From: Bacilli bacterium
Lineage (GTDB): Bacteria > Bacillota_I > Bacilli_A > RF39 > UBA660
DNA length: 53,837 bases
NCBI GenBank assembly: GCA_017478105.1
Contig: JAFVEF010000006.1
Coordinates: forward strand, 1 to 53,837
Direction: 5' to 3'
The notes below the pieces were generated by a model that had not been told where the DNA came from, did not search any database, and saw only the letters and a program-made list of their open reading frames with translations. Shown here in pieces: positions 1 through 8,604 of the stretch. The position numbers and the translations under genes are program-made. Every line of letters starts with the position of its first letter. The stretch's first letter is position 1.

Positions 1-410
1 GGTGCTATATCTATTCCATCTTCATATGATACTTTATATTCTAAATAGTTTGGAAGTGTTGTTATTTCTGTTCCATTTAATTTATTTGATACTACTGATA
101 CCATTCCATCGATTGTTCCGGCATTAACTGCATCTACTGTAAATTCATAGTATTCTCCAGGAATAGTAAAAGTTACTGAGTAGTTTACGGTAGTTTTTGC
201 TGTATCGATTGTTGGAGTTGAAGCAGACACACTACCTGTCTTTACTGATACATTCTCCCAATGTATATCCCATGTTGGATTATTGATAGTACCTGTTCCA
301 ATTATATTTAAATTAGTACTTAATACTGCATAACCTATTGATATTACTAATATCATTATAATTAAAATCATATAATTTAATTTCTTCTTATTTTTATTAT
401 AACTATACAT
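1..410 (-). CDS. Partial surface protein with TasA-like N-terminal domain (3' end outside window)
   Basis: The reading frame opens at the ATG whose complement is at 408-410, with GGTGAGAG just upstream, and is still open at base 1, so only the first 136 codons are seen. The product starts with a Lys/Asn-rich cytosolic tip, then a membrane segment (about residues 12-30) ending IGYAVLSTNL. A beta-sandwich-like region follows, with WDIHWENVSV and YEFTVDAVNAGTIDGMV. This closely resembles the start of the BspA-type protein at 45098-46762 (WNVHFDNIQP, YEFYIDVVNSGTIDAMV), so it is probably a paralogue that may also carry C-terminal repeats. Likely exported, possibly SipW-processed. The full domain content cannot be judged from here. 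Confidence 0.8.
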   Translation of the reverse strand, partial: MYSYNKNKKKLNYMILIIMILVISIGYAVLSTNLNIIGTGTINNPTWDIHWENVSVKTGSVSASTPTIDTAKTTVNYSVTFTIPGEYYEFTVDAVNAGTIDGMVSVVSNKLNGTEITTLPNYLEYKVSYEDGIDIA

Positions 411-427
411 GACTCTCACCTATTATG

Positions 428-456
428 AGTATATCAAAATACCTATTTTTTTTCAA
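428..456 (-). promoter_or_regulatory. SigA-type promoter of the partial surface-protein gene
   Basis: On the minus strand TTGAAA (451-456) is followed after exactly 17 bases by TATACT (428-433), about 18 bases before the ATG. It lies immediately downstream of the terminator of the preceding gene, which supports an independent transcription unit. Confidence 0.6.
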
Positions 457-457
457 C

Positions 458-481
458 AAAAAAAGTCATTACTGACTTTTT
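458..481 (-). terminator. Rho-independent terminator after the phosphodiester glycosidase gene
   Basis: An AAAAGTCA / TGACTTTT stem with a 4-base loop is followed on the minus strand by a T-run. It begins right at the stop codon of the gene at 480-1511. Confidence 0.7.
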
Positions 482-1511
482 ATTTAACTACCCAAAATGT
501 AGACATATCACGAAGTCCATATTTACCTGCAGCAACTGGAGTATTTATAATTTCATTATTAATTACAAGTTCAGATGAACTACCTCCATCTAAATTAGCT
601 GCATTATAAGCACCATAGTTTTCCATAATATCACATAAATCAACCATATCTGCACCAATACTATTTGCAAGTCTACCATTGATTACTAAAAATAAAACTA
701 TTCCATCTTGTCTTTGACCAATAGCACTTCTTGGAGCAATACCCCAACCACCATTACCTTTAACAAAACTTCTTTTTCCATTAACTATTAGATATGGCCC
801 AAACTCTATCGCATCTCTATATCCTGTTTTTATAGCTTCACTTTTACTCATATTACCAAGAATTAGTTTATTTTCATTATTAAATCCAATAAATCCTCCA
901 CCAACTCTGGCATCATCATAATCACTTACAACTTTTCCATTTGAAAATACTGTTCCATGTGGAAGAGCCCCATTACTATTCCAATCTGGATCATAAAATC
1001 CTCCAGCATTCATCGCAATTATAGCCCCTTCTCTTTTACTAACTGTTAAAATATTTTCACCCGCAACACCTAATTTAGAAGTAGTTGCGATATGAATTCT
1101 TGAAGGATCATATATTGCTACTAAAAAGCCTTGATATCCCTTACCACTAACATTTATTAATTTATATAAATCATTATCTGGATCTTTCTGTAATATTTGT
1201 TTTTCATATTCATTTCTATAAATAGTTGTTGTATATTTACGAAAAGTAATATCATTTGGATTACTAATTTCATCAACTTCAATAATACTATTATTCTTTA
1301 ATACTTTTTGTATATAAGAATCACTATATAACCAAGTTGCTAAATATCTATGATTCATAGTAGTCATAGCACTAGTAATCCAAAATTCTTTAAATGAATC
1401 AATTGGTCCATAGAAAAGAAATAAAAAAGCAAATATCATAGTAACAAAAATACTTGAACAAATAATAACAATTTTCTTAGTTAAAGACATTTTCTTTTTT
1501 TTCTTATTCAT
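480..1511 (-). CDS. Membrane-anchored phosphodiester glycosidase (NAGPA) domain protein
   Basis: 343 aa. A basic N-terminus (NKKKKK) and one membrane segment (about residues 10-34) place the rest outside the cell. The C-terminal two thirds match the phosphodiester glycosidase family (N-acetylglucosamine-1-phosphodiester alpha-N-acetylglucosaminidase-like, PF09992): IIAMNAGGFYD, a central GFIGFNNENKLILG block, GWGIAPRSAIGQ, and the terminal signature NLDGGSSS (about residues 306-313). Bacterial relatives are linked to exopolysaccharide or wall-glycan processing; the substrate here is unknown. The start has AGGAGTAAAT upstream. The next gene upstream ends 2 bases away, so they are probably co-transcribed. 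The fold assignment is strong, the reaction is inferred from the family. Confidence 0.85.
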   Translation of the reverse strand: MNKKKKKMSLTKKIVIICSSIFVTMIFAFLFLFYGPIDSFKEFWITSAMTTMNHRYLATWLYSDSYIQKVLKNNSIIEVDEISNPNDITFRKYTTTIYRNEYEKQILQKDPDNDLYKLINVSGKGYQGFLVAIYDPSRIHIATTSKLGVAGENILTVSKREGAIIAMNAGGFYDPDWNSNGALPHGTVFSNGKVVSDYDDARVGGGFIGFNNENKLILGNMSKSEAIKTGYRDAIEFGPYLIVNGKRSFVKGNGGWGIAPRSAIGQRQDGIVLFLVINGRLANSIGADMVDLCDIMENYGAYNAANLDGGSSSELVINNEIINTPVAAGKYGLRDMSTFWVVK

Positions 1512-1513
1512 AT

Positions 1514-2080
1514 TTACTCCTCTTTACCATCCATTTTTCCATCATTATTAAAATCAATATACTTTTTACTAGTAGTATAATCATCTAATCTTAATTCAGA
1601 ATTTAAACTAGCTTGATAATCATTATACTTTTTAACGTTTTCATTATATAATTTTACATCAGTTATAAAATAATTAACTACTTGCTCATAAATACTCTTG
1701 TAATTAGAACATTTACTATTAGCTTTACTATCAGGATAATATACATCTTCACATAAATTCTTTAATGTTTTAGTATTATTCTCCATCTCATCTACTAACT
1801 TCTCATAGTTTTTTAATTTTTCTTTAACAGATGCATCATTTTGATACATAGTATCATAATAACAATTTCCTAAAGTTTCATTATATAATTCATCACGAAA
1901 AGATTCAAATATACTAGTATTAGTACTAAATGTTTCAAACTCATTATTAACATCACTAACTCTTCTAAATGTTTCTTCTCGATCATTCTTTAATCCAAAA
2001 ACAAAAGAAGCAAATCCTCCAGATATAATTAAAACCCCACTAATTGCAAGTAAACAATATACAACTTTCTTACTTTTCAT
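1514..2080 (-). CDS. Small membrane-anchored protein with C-terminal EF-hand-like loop
   Basis: 188 aa, not recognised as a known family. An N-terminal membrane segment (about residues 6-28, rich in Leu/Ile/Gly) is followed by a long charged, probably helical extracellular region containing several Cys (NCYYD, NLCED, SKCSNY). The last residues form a calcium-loop pattern, DFNNDGKMDGKEE, as in EF-hand or dockerin loops. Only one loop is visible, so this is not a full dockerin (which has two). It sits 3 bases upstream of the glycosidase gene and shares its transcription unit. The AGGTGG ribosome site fits the ATG. Confidence 0.7.
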   Translation of the reverse strand: MKSKKVVYCLLAISGVLIISGGFASFVFGLKNDREETFRRVSDVNNEFETFSTNTSIFESFRDELYNETLGNCYYDTMYQNDASVKEKLKNYEKLVDEMENNTKTLKNLCEDVYYPDSKANSKCSNYKSIYEQVVNYFITDVKLYNENVKKYNDYQASLNSELRLDDYTTSKKYIDFNNDGKMDGKEE

Positions 2081-2112
2081 AATACCACCTAACTTATTGT
2101 ATCAAATAAAAT

Positions 2113-2140
2113 AAAAAAAAGAAAGCAATGCTTTCTTTTT
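2113..2140 (-). terminator. Rho-independent terminator
   Basis: A GAAAGCA / TGCTTTC hairpin is followed on the minus strand by eight T. It ends the transcription unit of the genes above 2140, so 2080-480 likely has its own promoter or depends on read-through. Confidence 0.65.
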
Positions 2141-2610
2141 TATTTAATAATTCTACTTTTATCCTCTTCAGATAACTCTTCCAAGATATAATCATCAGTC
2201 AGTTTTAAATTATCTATATTGAAGTAACTAGTATTAAGTTTTTCCTTACCAGGTAAAACATCACTATATACAACAATAAAGCTCTTTTCACCAAATACTA
2301 ATTTTAAATAACCAGACTGAACTACATTTGTTTTATTAATAACAGTATAATTAAATCTTCCTTGAACTGAATCATAGTAAAACTCTACATCTTTAATACA
2401 AATATTATTACTACAATGTTCCCTACTCATACTATCATTTTTAATAACTACTGTATTAGGAGTTTCTACAACTTCATCTGAAAAATTATAATAATTTTTA
2501 ACATGTTTTGTACTTTTTTGTGGCTTTAACAAAAGAAGTAGTACTACTAAACAAATCATTAATAAACCACAAACTATTTTCACAACATTATTTTTAATAA
2601 AATTCTTCAT
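2140..2610 (-). CDS. Single-pass membrane protein, unknown function
   Basis: 156 aa with one N-terminal membrane segment (about residues 8-28, LLMICLVVLLLLL) and an extracellular part of about 125 residues. The middle reads as a beta-sandwich-like stretch (DVEFYYDSVQGRFNYTVINKT, GYLKLVFGEKSFIVVYSDVLPGKE). Two Cys (EHCSNNICIKD) could form a disulfide. No family recognised. It lies 14 bases downstream of the giant prepilin gene in the same direction, so a role as an accessory to that protein is possible but unproven. AGGGGGT lies upstream of the ATG. Confidence 0.65.
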   Translation of the reverse strand: MKNFIKNNVVKIVCGLLMICLVVLLLLLKPQKSTKHVKNYYNFSDEVVETPNTVVIKNDSMSREHCSNNICIKDVEFYYDSVQGRFNYTVINKTNVVQSGYLKLVFGEKSFIVVYSDVLPGKEKLNTSYFNIDNLKLTDDYILEELSEEDKSRIIK

Positions 2611-2624
2611 TTGTATTACCCCCT

Positions 2625-5600
2625 CTAATTATCATCAACAACTAAATATGACATATCATTTAATTCATGATGATCATAATAATTACTTTCCTTATATAAA
2701 GTTGTACATATTTTATTTTCAGTAGGATTTAATATTATTTCACCAGTTAGAGCATCATAATCACTCATATATAATTTATAATACTTGTTACATGCATAAG
2801 TTACTCCATTATAATCAACAGTATATAATTCCGTTGGATATTCTACAGTACCAATAGCATAATTAACATAATTATTATTCTCACTATTATAGAAACAATC
2901 TTTATAGCCACAACCTACTTCAATAGTTTCAACCTTTTCTTCAAAAGGACAACTACTATTATTCATACGATCATTATATGATATTTTAATAATATCTTTA
3001 TATTTTGAAGTAATACTACTACCAGCAGAGATACATCTTCCAGAACAAAGTGCAGCACTAATTTTTTGATTACCAGGAATAGAATCATCAAATTCATATG
3101 TATGATATCTAGCTGTTTCTTCAGTTAAAGTACAACTATTAAAATTAGAAACTTTAACACTAGTAGAAGCAACATTTCCATGTGAATCTTTGACAAAAAC
3201 ATATAATAATTTTGGAGATGTAAAACTTTCATCTTCTGTACCTTCGGAATTTTCATCAAAATTATAATCATAATCAGAATAAACCCAATCTATTGTATAA
3301 ACTAAATTTTGGGCTTTTCTATTACCGGAAAAATCTTCTCCAGTACTTGATCCAACATAGTTACAATCACTTGGTACAATCATCTCGCCTAAGCTTTCAT
3401 CATAAGTAGAGGTGTTTTTAACACATATTTTGTATGTATCAAGAGGATCATTTACCTTTAAACTTAAAACAACTTTATCAGTATCATATCCATCAACATT
3501 AACATTTGCCTCAGCACTCAATATAGATGGACTTACATCTTTATATATTTTGTAAACAACTTCATTAGTTTTAGTAACTAATCCATATAAATCCTTAATA
3601 TAAGCATAAAAAGTATATTCTTGAGCATTATAATTACTAATATTAAGATCTATGTTCTTAACTAATTCATAATCATAGAAACCATCTTGATCATCTGAAT
3701 TAAAACATTTTTCTACTCCGTCAGCTTCTTTATAACAAATTTTTTCCTTTAATTCTTCAAATTCATCTGTTGCCTTTAAGATAAATTTAGCTTTTCCTAA
3801 ATTTAATTCATAATCGTTTCCAAAAGATTCCATAGTTGGTTGAGTTAAAATAACAGGGGCTTGATTTTTTAATACTTTATAAGTAGTTGTTTTAGAAGCT
3901 GAATAACCCATTCCATCAGTAACAGTAACAACCATATTTCTATTATTTCCATCATATTCGCCAGAAAATGTAAAATTTACTAAAACACTATTAGTATTTG
4001 CATCATATTGTACTTCATCAAAGCTATATGTTTCTGTTTTTACACCATCACTTACTGTATAACGCATATCACTTAAACTAGACAAGTCATCACTAACATT
4101 TATTCTAACAACACTCTCAAGTCTTCCTTCTACTCTAACATCTTGAAGAGAACCATCAGTTTCTTCAATAAATTTAATAACATTTGAATTAACTTCAACA
4201 TTATTAATCACAGGATCTTTATTTGTATATAATTTATAATCAACACTAGTTGTACTCTTCTTTCCATAACTATCTAAAACTGATACATATAATTTTCTAT
4301 TTTGATCACATGTATAATCAACAGGACAATTTTTCGCAAAAGTATAGTTAAAATCTTCCTTATAATTATTTAAATATGATACATAATTACTACCATTATT
4401 ACTATCACAATAATTGCTATCATCTGAAATACAAACAAGTAAATCATCATCTATATCATCAGAAACATTTAATGAAACTTTAGTCTCATATTTACCACCA
4501 TCAGAATAAGTACATAAAGAATTATCATTACAAGCAAGATCACCATTATTAATTTGGAAAACACTAATTGAAGGCTCTAAATTATTATAAACAGCATAAG
4601 AAGTTGTTTTACTATTTCTTAATCCACATTCATCAACAGCTTCAATAGTTAAAGTTCTATTTTTACCATCATAATTTCCAGAAAAACTAAAATCAATTGG
4701 TTTTCCATTATATCTTTGTGAAACAGTTGAAACACCATCACTAATATTAAGTGTAATATTATTAGATAAATCATCATCAACATCAACTAATACAGTTGTA
4801 TTTAAACTTCCTGTTGTTGTAAATTTTTCATCATTTGAATCAACAATAATACCACCAATACTTGGAGCAGTATTTTTATATACAGTATAAGAGAAAACTG
4901 CTGTAGAAACTTCATCAAATGAATCTTTAACAAATACTTTAACCTTTTCTTCTCTACCATCTAATCTACAACTATTAGAATCGAAATTATATACCATATA
5001 TCCACCATTAGTAAAATAAGAATTATATGGTTGATATCCACTACAATTATTTGCATTAACATCTCTAGTTAAACATACTTGTAGCTGCGTTTCATTATCC
5101 ATATCATCAGAAACACTAAGTACAAATTTACTATTATTTCCATTGACTGAATCTTCATCTAGTTTACTAAAGCCACTAGATTCCTCATGTATTTTAGGAA
5201 CTTCATTTTTATGAATATGATATTCTATCTCTTTTCTACTTTCATTATTTTGTGGATCTCTAACAATAATAAACACATGCTTAACTTTTCCTTCATCTGA
5301 TCTTTGATAATTATATGCTCTAGTATAAGCACCAGAATTACCATATTCATAAGGTGTTTGGTTTAAAGCATCCTGAAAACTATTTTCTGATAAATAAACT
5401 TTTAAATTACTTTTTGGAGTATCTTTATCTTCAACTCTTAAAGTTAAAAGAGCATCAATAGAATTATAATTTTTACCAGATGCAGAAGTCATAGTAGCTT
5501 TAATTATATTAGGACTAGAAGAACCATTAATAGAAGTATCTCCTGATAAATCTTCATAATCATAAGTTGCATCTACATCATTAACATAATTATTACCAAG

Positions 5601-6104
5601 TTTCAAATTAATAGTACTCTTTGATATATTATCAATCTTTACTAAATTAGACTCATCTATGGTTTTAACATATCTAGTAGCATTACTTTTTTCTAAATTA
5701 ATTCCTTTAGTTAATTCAATACCACGATAATAATTCTTAACTTTTTCAACTAAAGTAGCCGAATATTCTAAATTACCACCACCAGTATTTTTAATAACTA
5801 CATAAGATGAATTCTTTACATATTTTCCTTGATTAGGAGGATTTTCAAAACTAGAATCATCTAAAAACGTTAAACTCATAACAATACAATTATTCTCATC
5901 AGGTTTTTCAATAGTTGAACTAGAGGCATTCAATTTTGTTTCTGCAAGAGCAATCATTCTATTGATATCAGCAACGTATATTTTATTTCTATTATTAGAC
6001 AATAACCCAGTAAGTATAGGTAATCCAACCCCCATTAAAATACCAAGTAATACTAGTGTTGCTAGTAACTCTACTAGAGTAAATCCTTTATTATTCTTTT
6101 TCAT
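2625..6104 (-). CDS. Giant prepilin-like protein with tandem Ig-like repeats
   Basis: 1159 aa from the ATG at 6104 (GAGGTGAAATAT upstream; a longer GTG start is less likely because it overlaps that site). The N-terminus is a classic type IV prepilin/pseudopilin signal: MKKNNKG then FTLVELLATLVLLGIL, with predicted cleavage after Gly7 and Glu at +5. Type IV pilins are usually 120-200 aa. Here the hydrophobic helix is followed by about 1100 residues containing at least five repeats of roughly 100-130 residues, each with an Asp-rich VSDD-type start and a YKxYKNxxPxI-type linker (for example VYKNTAPSI, VLKNQAPVI). Paired Cys are frequent near the C-terminus. No pilus ATPase or prepilin peptidase is in the window. 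Probably a surface adhesin or minor pilin. Confidence 0.8.
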   Translation of the reverse strand: MKKNNKGFTLVELLATLVLLGILMGVGLPILTGLLSNNRNKIYVADINRMIALAETKLNASSSTIEKPDENNCIVMSLTFLDDSSFENPPNQGKYVKNSSYVVIKNTGGGNLEYSATLVEKVKNYYRGIELTKGINLEKSNATRYVKTIDESNLVKIDNISKSTINLKLGNNYVNDVDATYDYEDLSGDTSINGSSSPNIIKATMTSASGKNYNSIDALLTLRVEDKDTPKSNLKVYLSENSFQDALNQTPYEYGNSGAYTRAYNYQRSDEGKVKHVFIIVRDPQNNESRKEIEYHIHKNEVPKIHEESSGFSKLDEDSVNGNNSKFVLSVSDDMDNETQLQVCLTRDVNANNCSGYQPYNSYFTNGGYMVYNFDSNSCRLDGREEKVKVFVKDSFDEVSTAVFSYTVYKNTAPSIGGIIVDSNDEKFTTTGSLNTTVLVDVDDDLSNNITLNISDGVSTVSQRYNGKPIDFSFSGNYDGKNRTLTIEAVDECGLRNSKTTSYAVYNNLEPSISVFQINNGDLACNDNSLCTYSDGGKYETKVSLNVSDDIDDDLLVCISDDSNYCDSNNGSNYVSYLNNYKEDFNYTFAKNCPVDYTCDQNRKLYVSVLDSYGKKSTTSVDYKLYTNKDPVINNVEVNSNVIKFIEETDGSLQDVRVEGRLESVVRINVSDDLSSLSDMRYTVSDGVKTETYSFDEVQYDANTNSVLVNFTFSGEYDGNNRNMVVTVTDGMGYSASKTTTYKVLKNQAPVILTQPTMESFGNDYELNLGKAKFILKATDEFEELKEKICYKEADGVEKCFNSDDQDGFYDYELVKNIDLNISNYNAQEYTFYAYIKDLYGLVTKTNEVVYKIYKDVSPSILSAEANVNVDGYDTDKVVLSLKVNDPLDTYKICVKNTSTYDESLGEMIVPSDCNYVGSSTGEDFSGNRKAQNLVYTIDWVYSDYDYNFDENSEGTEDESFTSPKLLYVFVKDSHGNVASTSVKVSNFNSCTLTEETARYHTYEFDDSIPGNQKISAALCSGRCISAGSSITSKYKDIIKISYNDRMNNSSCPFEEKVETIEVGCGYKDCFYNSENNNYVNYAIGTVEYPTELYTVDYNGVTYACNKYYKLYMSDYDALTGEIILNPTENKICTTLYKESNYYDHHELNDMSYLVVDDN

Positions 6105-6115
6105 ATATTTCACCT

Positions 6116-6925
6116 CTATTTATTAAAACTAAATATATTTATAAAACTACTAATAACAATAAGTAACAAACTACAAACAATTTTACTTAAAAGTATATTA
6201 ATATTTAAATAATTAATTAAAAGAAATAAGAATAAAACTTCAAGTACCAAATAAACTAACATCATAATACTCTTTTTTCTAAATAATAAATAACATAAAA
6301 AAACTGCCATTATATAAGAAATGATACTAGATATATAAATGTTTATTTTAAAAGTATTTAAAAAAACAAATAATAATACACTTATAATTCCAAGTAACAA
6401 TCCATAATTAAAATTACTATGTATTTTATTATACCAAGATACATGATTATCCTCTTCCATATAATCTTGTAATAATTTTACCATATTTTTAGTATTACTC
6501 TCAAACTTTTTTGGTTTAAATGTTTTACTTTTTTCAATTAGTTTTCCAAGTTTTTTAAAATCTCTTAATTCAAGAATATAACCTAAATCAGAAAACTCTT
6601 TAATTATTTGTTTTTGATGATCATTATGATGTTCTCCATATTTTGAAAGTCTAGCAGCAGCAATTACTTTTTTTCCTTTTTTTATTGCCGATAATATACT
6701 ACCAGCACCACCATGAGTAATAATTAAATCAGCTTTATCTACAAGCTTATCAAACTCAGGAGCTGGTATTAAATCAAATATTTCCATATTTGAAGATTCA
6801 TATTTAGTTTGACCTGCTTGAACAATAACTTTATCTTTAATAGTACCATTTTCTATTTCTTTATCAACAGCTTTTAATAATCTTGAAAAATCTTTATCTT
6901 GAGTACCTAAAACAACAAGTATCAT
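6116..6925 (-). CDS. Alg13-like glycosyltransferase fused to a GtrA-like membrane domain
   Basis: 269 aa from ATG 6925. Residues about 1-150 match the GT28 C-terminal / Alg13 fold: MILVVLGTQ at the start and the donor-binding stretch DLIITHGGAGSILSAI, followed by GEHHNDHQ. Residues about 165-269 contain four hydrophobic segments ending VCSLLLIVISSFINIFSFNK, a pattern like the GtrA family of small flippase-associated membrane proteins. The previous gene's TAA overlaps this ATG (TAATG), so translation is coupled with the Alg14-like partner. Alg13/Alg14-type pairs (EpsF/EpsE, PssE/PssD) add the second sugar to a lipid-linked glycan. The GtrA-like assignment is moderately sure. Confidence 0.8.
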   Translation of the reverse strand: MILVVLGTQDKDFSRLLKAVDKEIENGTIKDKVIVQAGQTKYESSNMEIFDLIPAPEFDKLVDKADLIITHGGAGSILSAIKKGKKVIAAARLSKYGEHHNDHQKQIIKEFSDLGYILELRDFKKLGKLIEKSKTFKPKKFESNTKNMVKLLQDYMEEDNHVSWYNKIHSNFNYGLLLGIISVLLFVFLNTFKINIYISSIISYIMAVFLCYLLFRKKSIMMLVYLVLEVLFLFLLINYLNINILLSKIVCSLLLIVISSFINIFSFNK

Positions 6926-7401
6926 TAGAAAATCCACCCCCCGTAAATACTATTTGGATATAACTTTTTCATACTTTCCCATTGAACTACAAATAAATCA
7001 CTAATTGGATAAATAAGTCTACCTGTAGCTGTTTTTGTTACCATATTAGCAAAAGTTTCTATATAAATAATCCTACTTCCAAATATTTTTCCAATACAAC
7101 ACATTGGTCCTGCAGTATGAACTCCAGTAGTAATAATATAATCAGGATGATATTTTAAATATAAAAATAAGCTAACAAAACAATTCCAAATAAGTTTAAA
7201 TATATAAGTAAATAAATGATACCTAGTACCATATACCAAAAAGCTAACTTTATTTTTATATTTATCTTTTAAATATAAATTAGATTTAGTCTTTTCAGTA
7301 ACTAGATGATAGTCACTAAAAGAAAACAATTCTTCTAATTGTAATAATTCATTTAAATGCCCACCAGTAGAAGCAATAAACATAACACGTTTTTTATTCA
7401 T
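6925..7401 (-). CDS. Alg14-like / PssD-type glycosyltransferase subunit
   Basis: 158 aa from the ATG at 7401. The start MNKKRVMFIASTGGHLNELLQL carries the conserved SGGHxxEL-type motif of Alg14/PssD/EpsE proteins, the membrane-binding half of a bipartite UDP-sugar transferase whose catalytic half is the Alg13-like product downstream. Central hydrophobic stretches (YIFKLIWNCFVSLFLYL) could form the membrane contact, and YIITTGVHTAGPMC and IYIETFANM are typical of the family. The gene overlaps the end of the GT4 gene by 8 bases and the start of the Alg13-like gene by one base, so the three are translationally coupled. Confidence 0.85.
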   Translation of the reverse strand: MNKKRVMFIASTGGHLNELLQLEELFSFSDYHLVTEKTKSNLYLKDKYKNKVSFLVYGTRYHLFTYIFKLIWNCFVSLFLYLKYHPDYIITTGVHTAGPMCCIGKIFGSRIIYIETFANMVTKTATGRLIYPISDLFVVQWESMKKLYPNSIYGGWIF

Positions 7402-8542
7402 ATACATCACTCTCTTCAATCAACGTAATCCATTCTTTTGATATAACTTCACTAGTATATTTCATTACACTCTCACGTGCCTTTTTCCCTACTTCTTTTC
7501 TTATTTTTTCATTTTTTATTAAATTTTCTATTTTTAAAACCATAGCATCAATATTTCTATTTTTAATTAAGAAACCATTTTCACCACTATTTATAATTTC
7601 CCTTGGCCCCTCAGCAGAATCAAACGCAACACAGACAAGTCCATGACTCATTGCCTCTAGTAATACTATTCCAAATGATTCTGTAAATGATGTCATAACA
7701 TAAATAGATGACTTATTTAAAATTTTATCTATATATTTTTTATCTTGATAACCATGCAAAGTAACTTTATCCTCTAATTTATTATCAGAAATAAACTTCT
7801 CAAGATTTTCTCTTTCCAAACCATCACCAATAATATCTAAAACCCAGTCACAATCATGTTCAACTAATCTTTTATATATTTCTAATAAATCAACAAAACC
7901 TTTTTCTTTAGATAATCTACCTACTGAAACTAATCTTTTATTCTTTAAAGTTGAAACTTTATCAGGTATTTCATCAATAGAATTAGGTATATGAACACAT
8001 ATACATCCAGAATTAAATAATCTTCTAGAATAATATCTTTCTAAATCATTAGAAACTAAAACTAAATAATCAAGACCTCTGCAACTATTAACGATCTTAT
8101 TAGCATATCCAACATTATCATGAAAATGATTATGTTCCCAGCCTATCTTTAATACTTCTTTTTTTCCGTAAGAACTAAGCCAATAATTAAAAATATCCCT
8201 AGTAGAAATAATAACATCACTATCACAATTTTTAATATAATTAGTCATTACTTTTCTTCTATAATACAATACTTTAGTTGAAAATAACCCTTCTTTAGAA
8301 ATTTTAATTATATTTTTACTTTTAAGAGCATCATGTAAAGATTTATGATTAGGTACTAAAGTATCATTAAGATATTTTACTTTAACTTTAGGATTTAAAG
8401 GAAAAACACTTTTTTCATATAATTTATAGCAAACAGCAATTTCAATATCATACTTATTTACTAACATATTAGCAAGACCAACAATAGATTTTTCAATTCC
8501 TCCATACCCTAAATGAAGTGCTAAAATTGAAATTTTTTTCAT
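7394..8542 (-). CDS. Glycosyltransferase family 4 (GT-B fold)
   Basis: 382 aa. The ATG at 8542 is preceded by GGTGATACT; the in-frame TTG further upstream is unlikely. The C-terminal half shows GT4 hallmarks: VSVGRLSKEKGFVDLLE, DIIGDGLERENLEKFI, VTLHGYQ, and the EX7E donor-site motif in ESFGIVLLEAMSHG, then GPREIINSGENGFLIKN. The N-terminal LGYGGIEKSIVGLANML is the acceptor-side Gly-rich loop. The sugar and acceptor cannot be read from sequence. First gene of a three-gene transferase cluster leading into the giant prepilin, which suggests glycan synthesis for a surface polymer or for pilin glycosylation (inference). Confidence 0.9.
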   Translation of the reverse strand: MKKISILALHLGYGGIEKSIVGLANMLVNKYDIEIAVCYKLYEKSVFPLNPKVKVKYLNDTLVPNHKSLHDALKSKNIIKISKEGLFSTKVLYYRRKVMTNYIKNCDSDVIISTRDIFNYWLSSYGKKEVLKIGWEHNHFHDNVGYANKIVNSCRGLDYLVLVSNDLERYYSRRLFNSGCICVHIPNSIDEIPDKVSTLKNKRLVSVGRLSKEKGFVDLLEIYKRLVEHDCDWVLDIIGDGLERENLEKFISDNKLEDKVTLHGYQDKKYIDKILNKSSIYVMTSFTESFGIVLLEAMSHGLVCVAFDSAEGPREIINSGENGFLIKNRNIDAMVLKIENLIKNEKIRKEVGKKARESVMKYTSEVISKEWITLIEESDVYE

Positions 8543-8578
8543 AGTATCACCATACAAAAATTATATCATTTTATAAAA

Positions 8579-8604
8579 CAAAAAAAAAGCATTTAATGCT
8601 TTTA
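8579..8604 (-). terminator. Rho-independent terminator
   Basis: An AAAAGCATT / AATGCTTTT hairpin with a T-run on the minus strand directly follows the stop of the Pro-rich repeat gene. Confidence 0.7.

Noticed and set aside
409-609. Plus-strand open frame of 66 codons
   Set aside because: Lies opposite the glycosidase gene and its terminator; no ribosome site; an antisense shadow.
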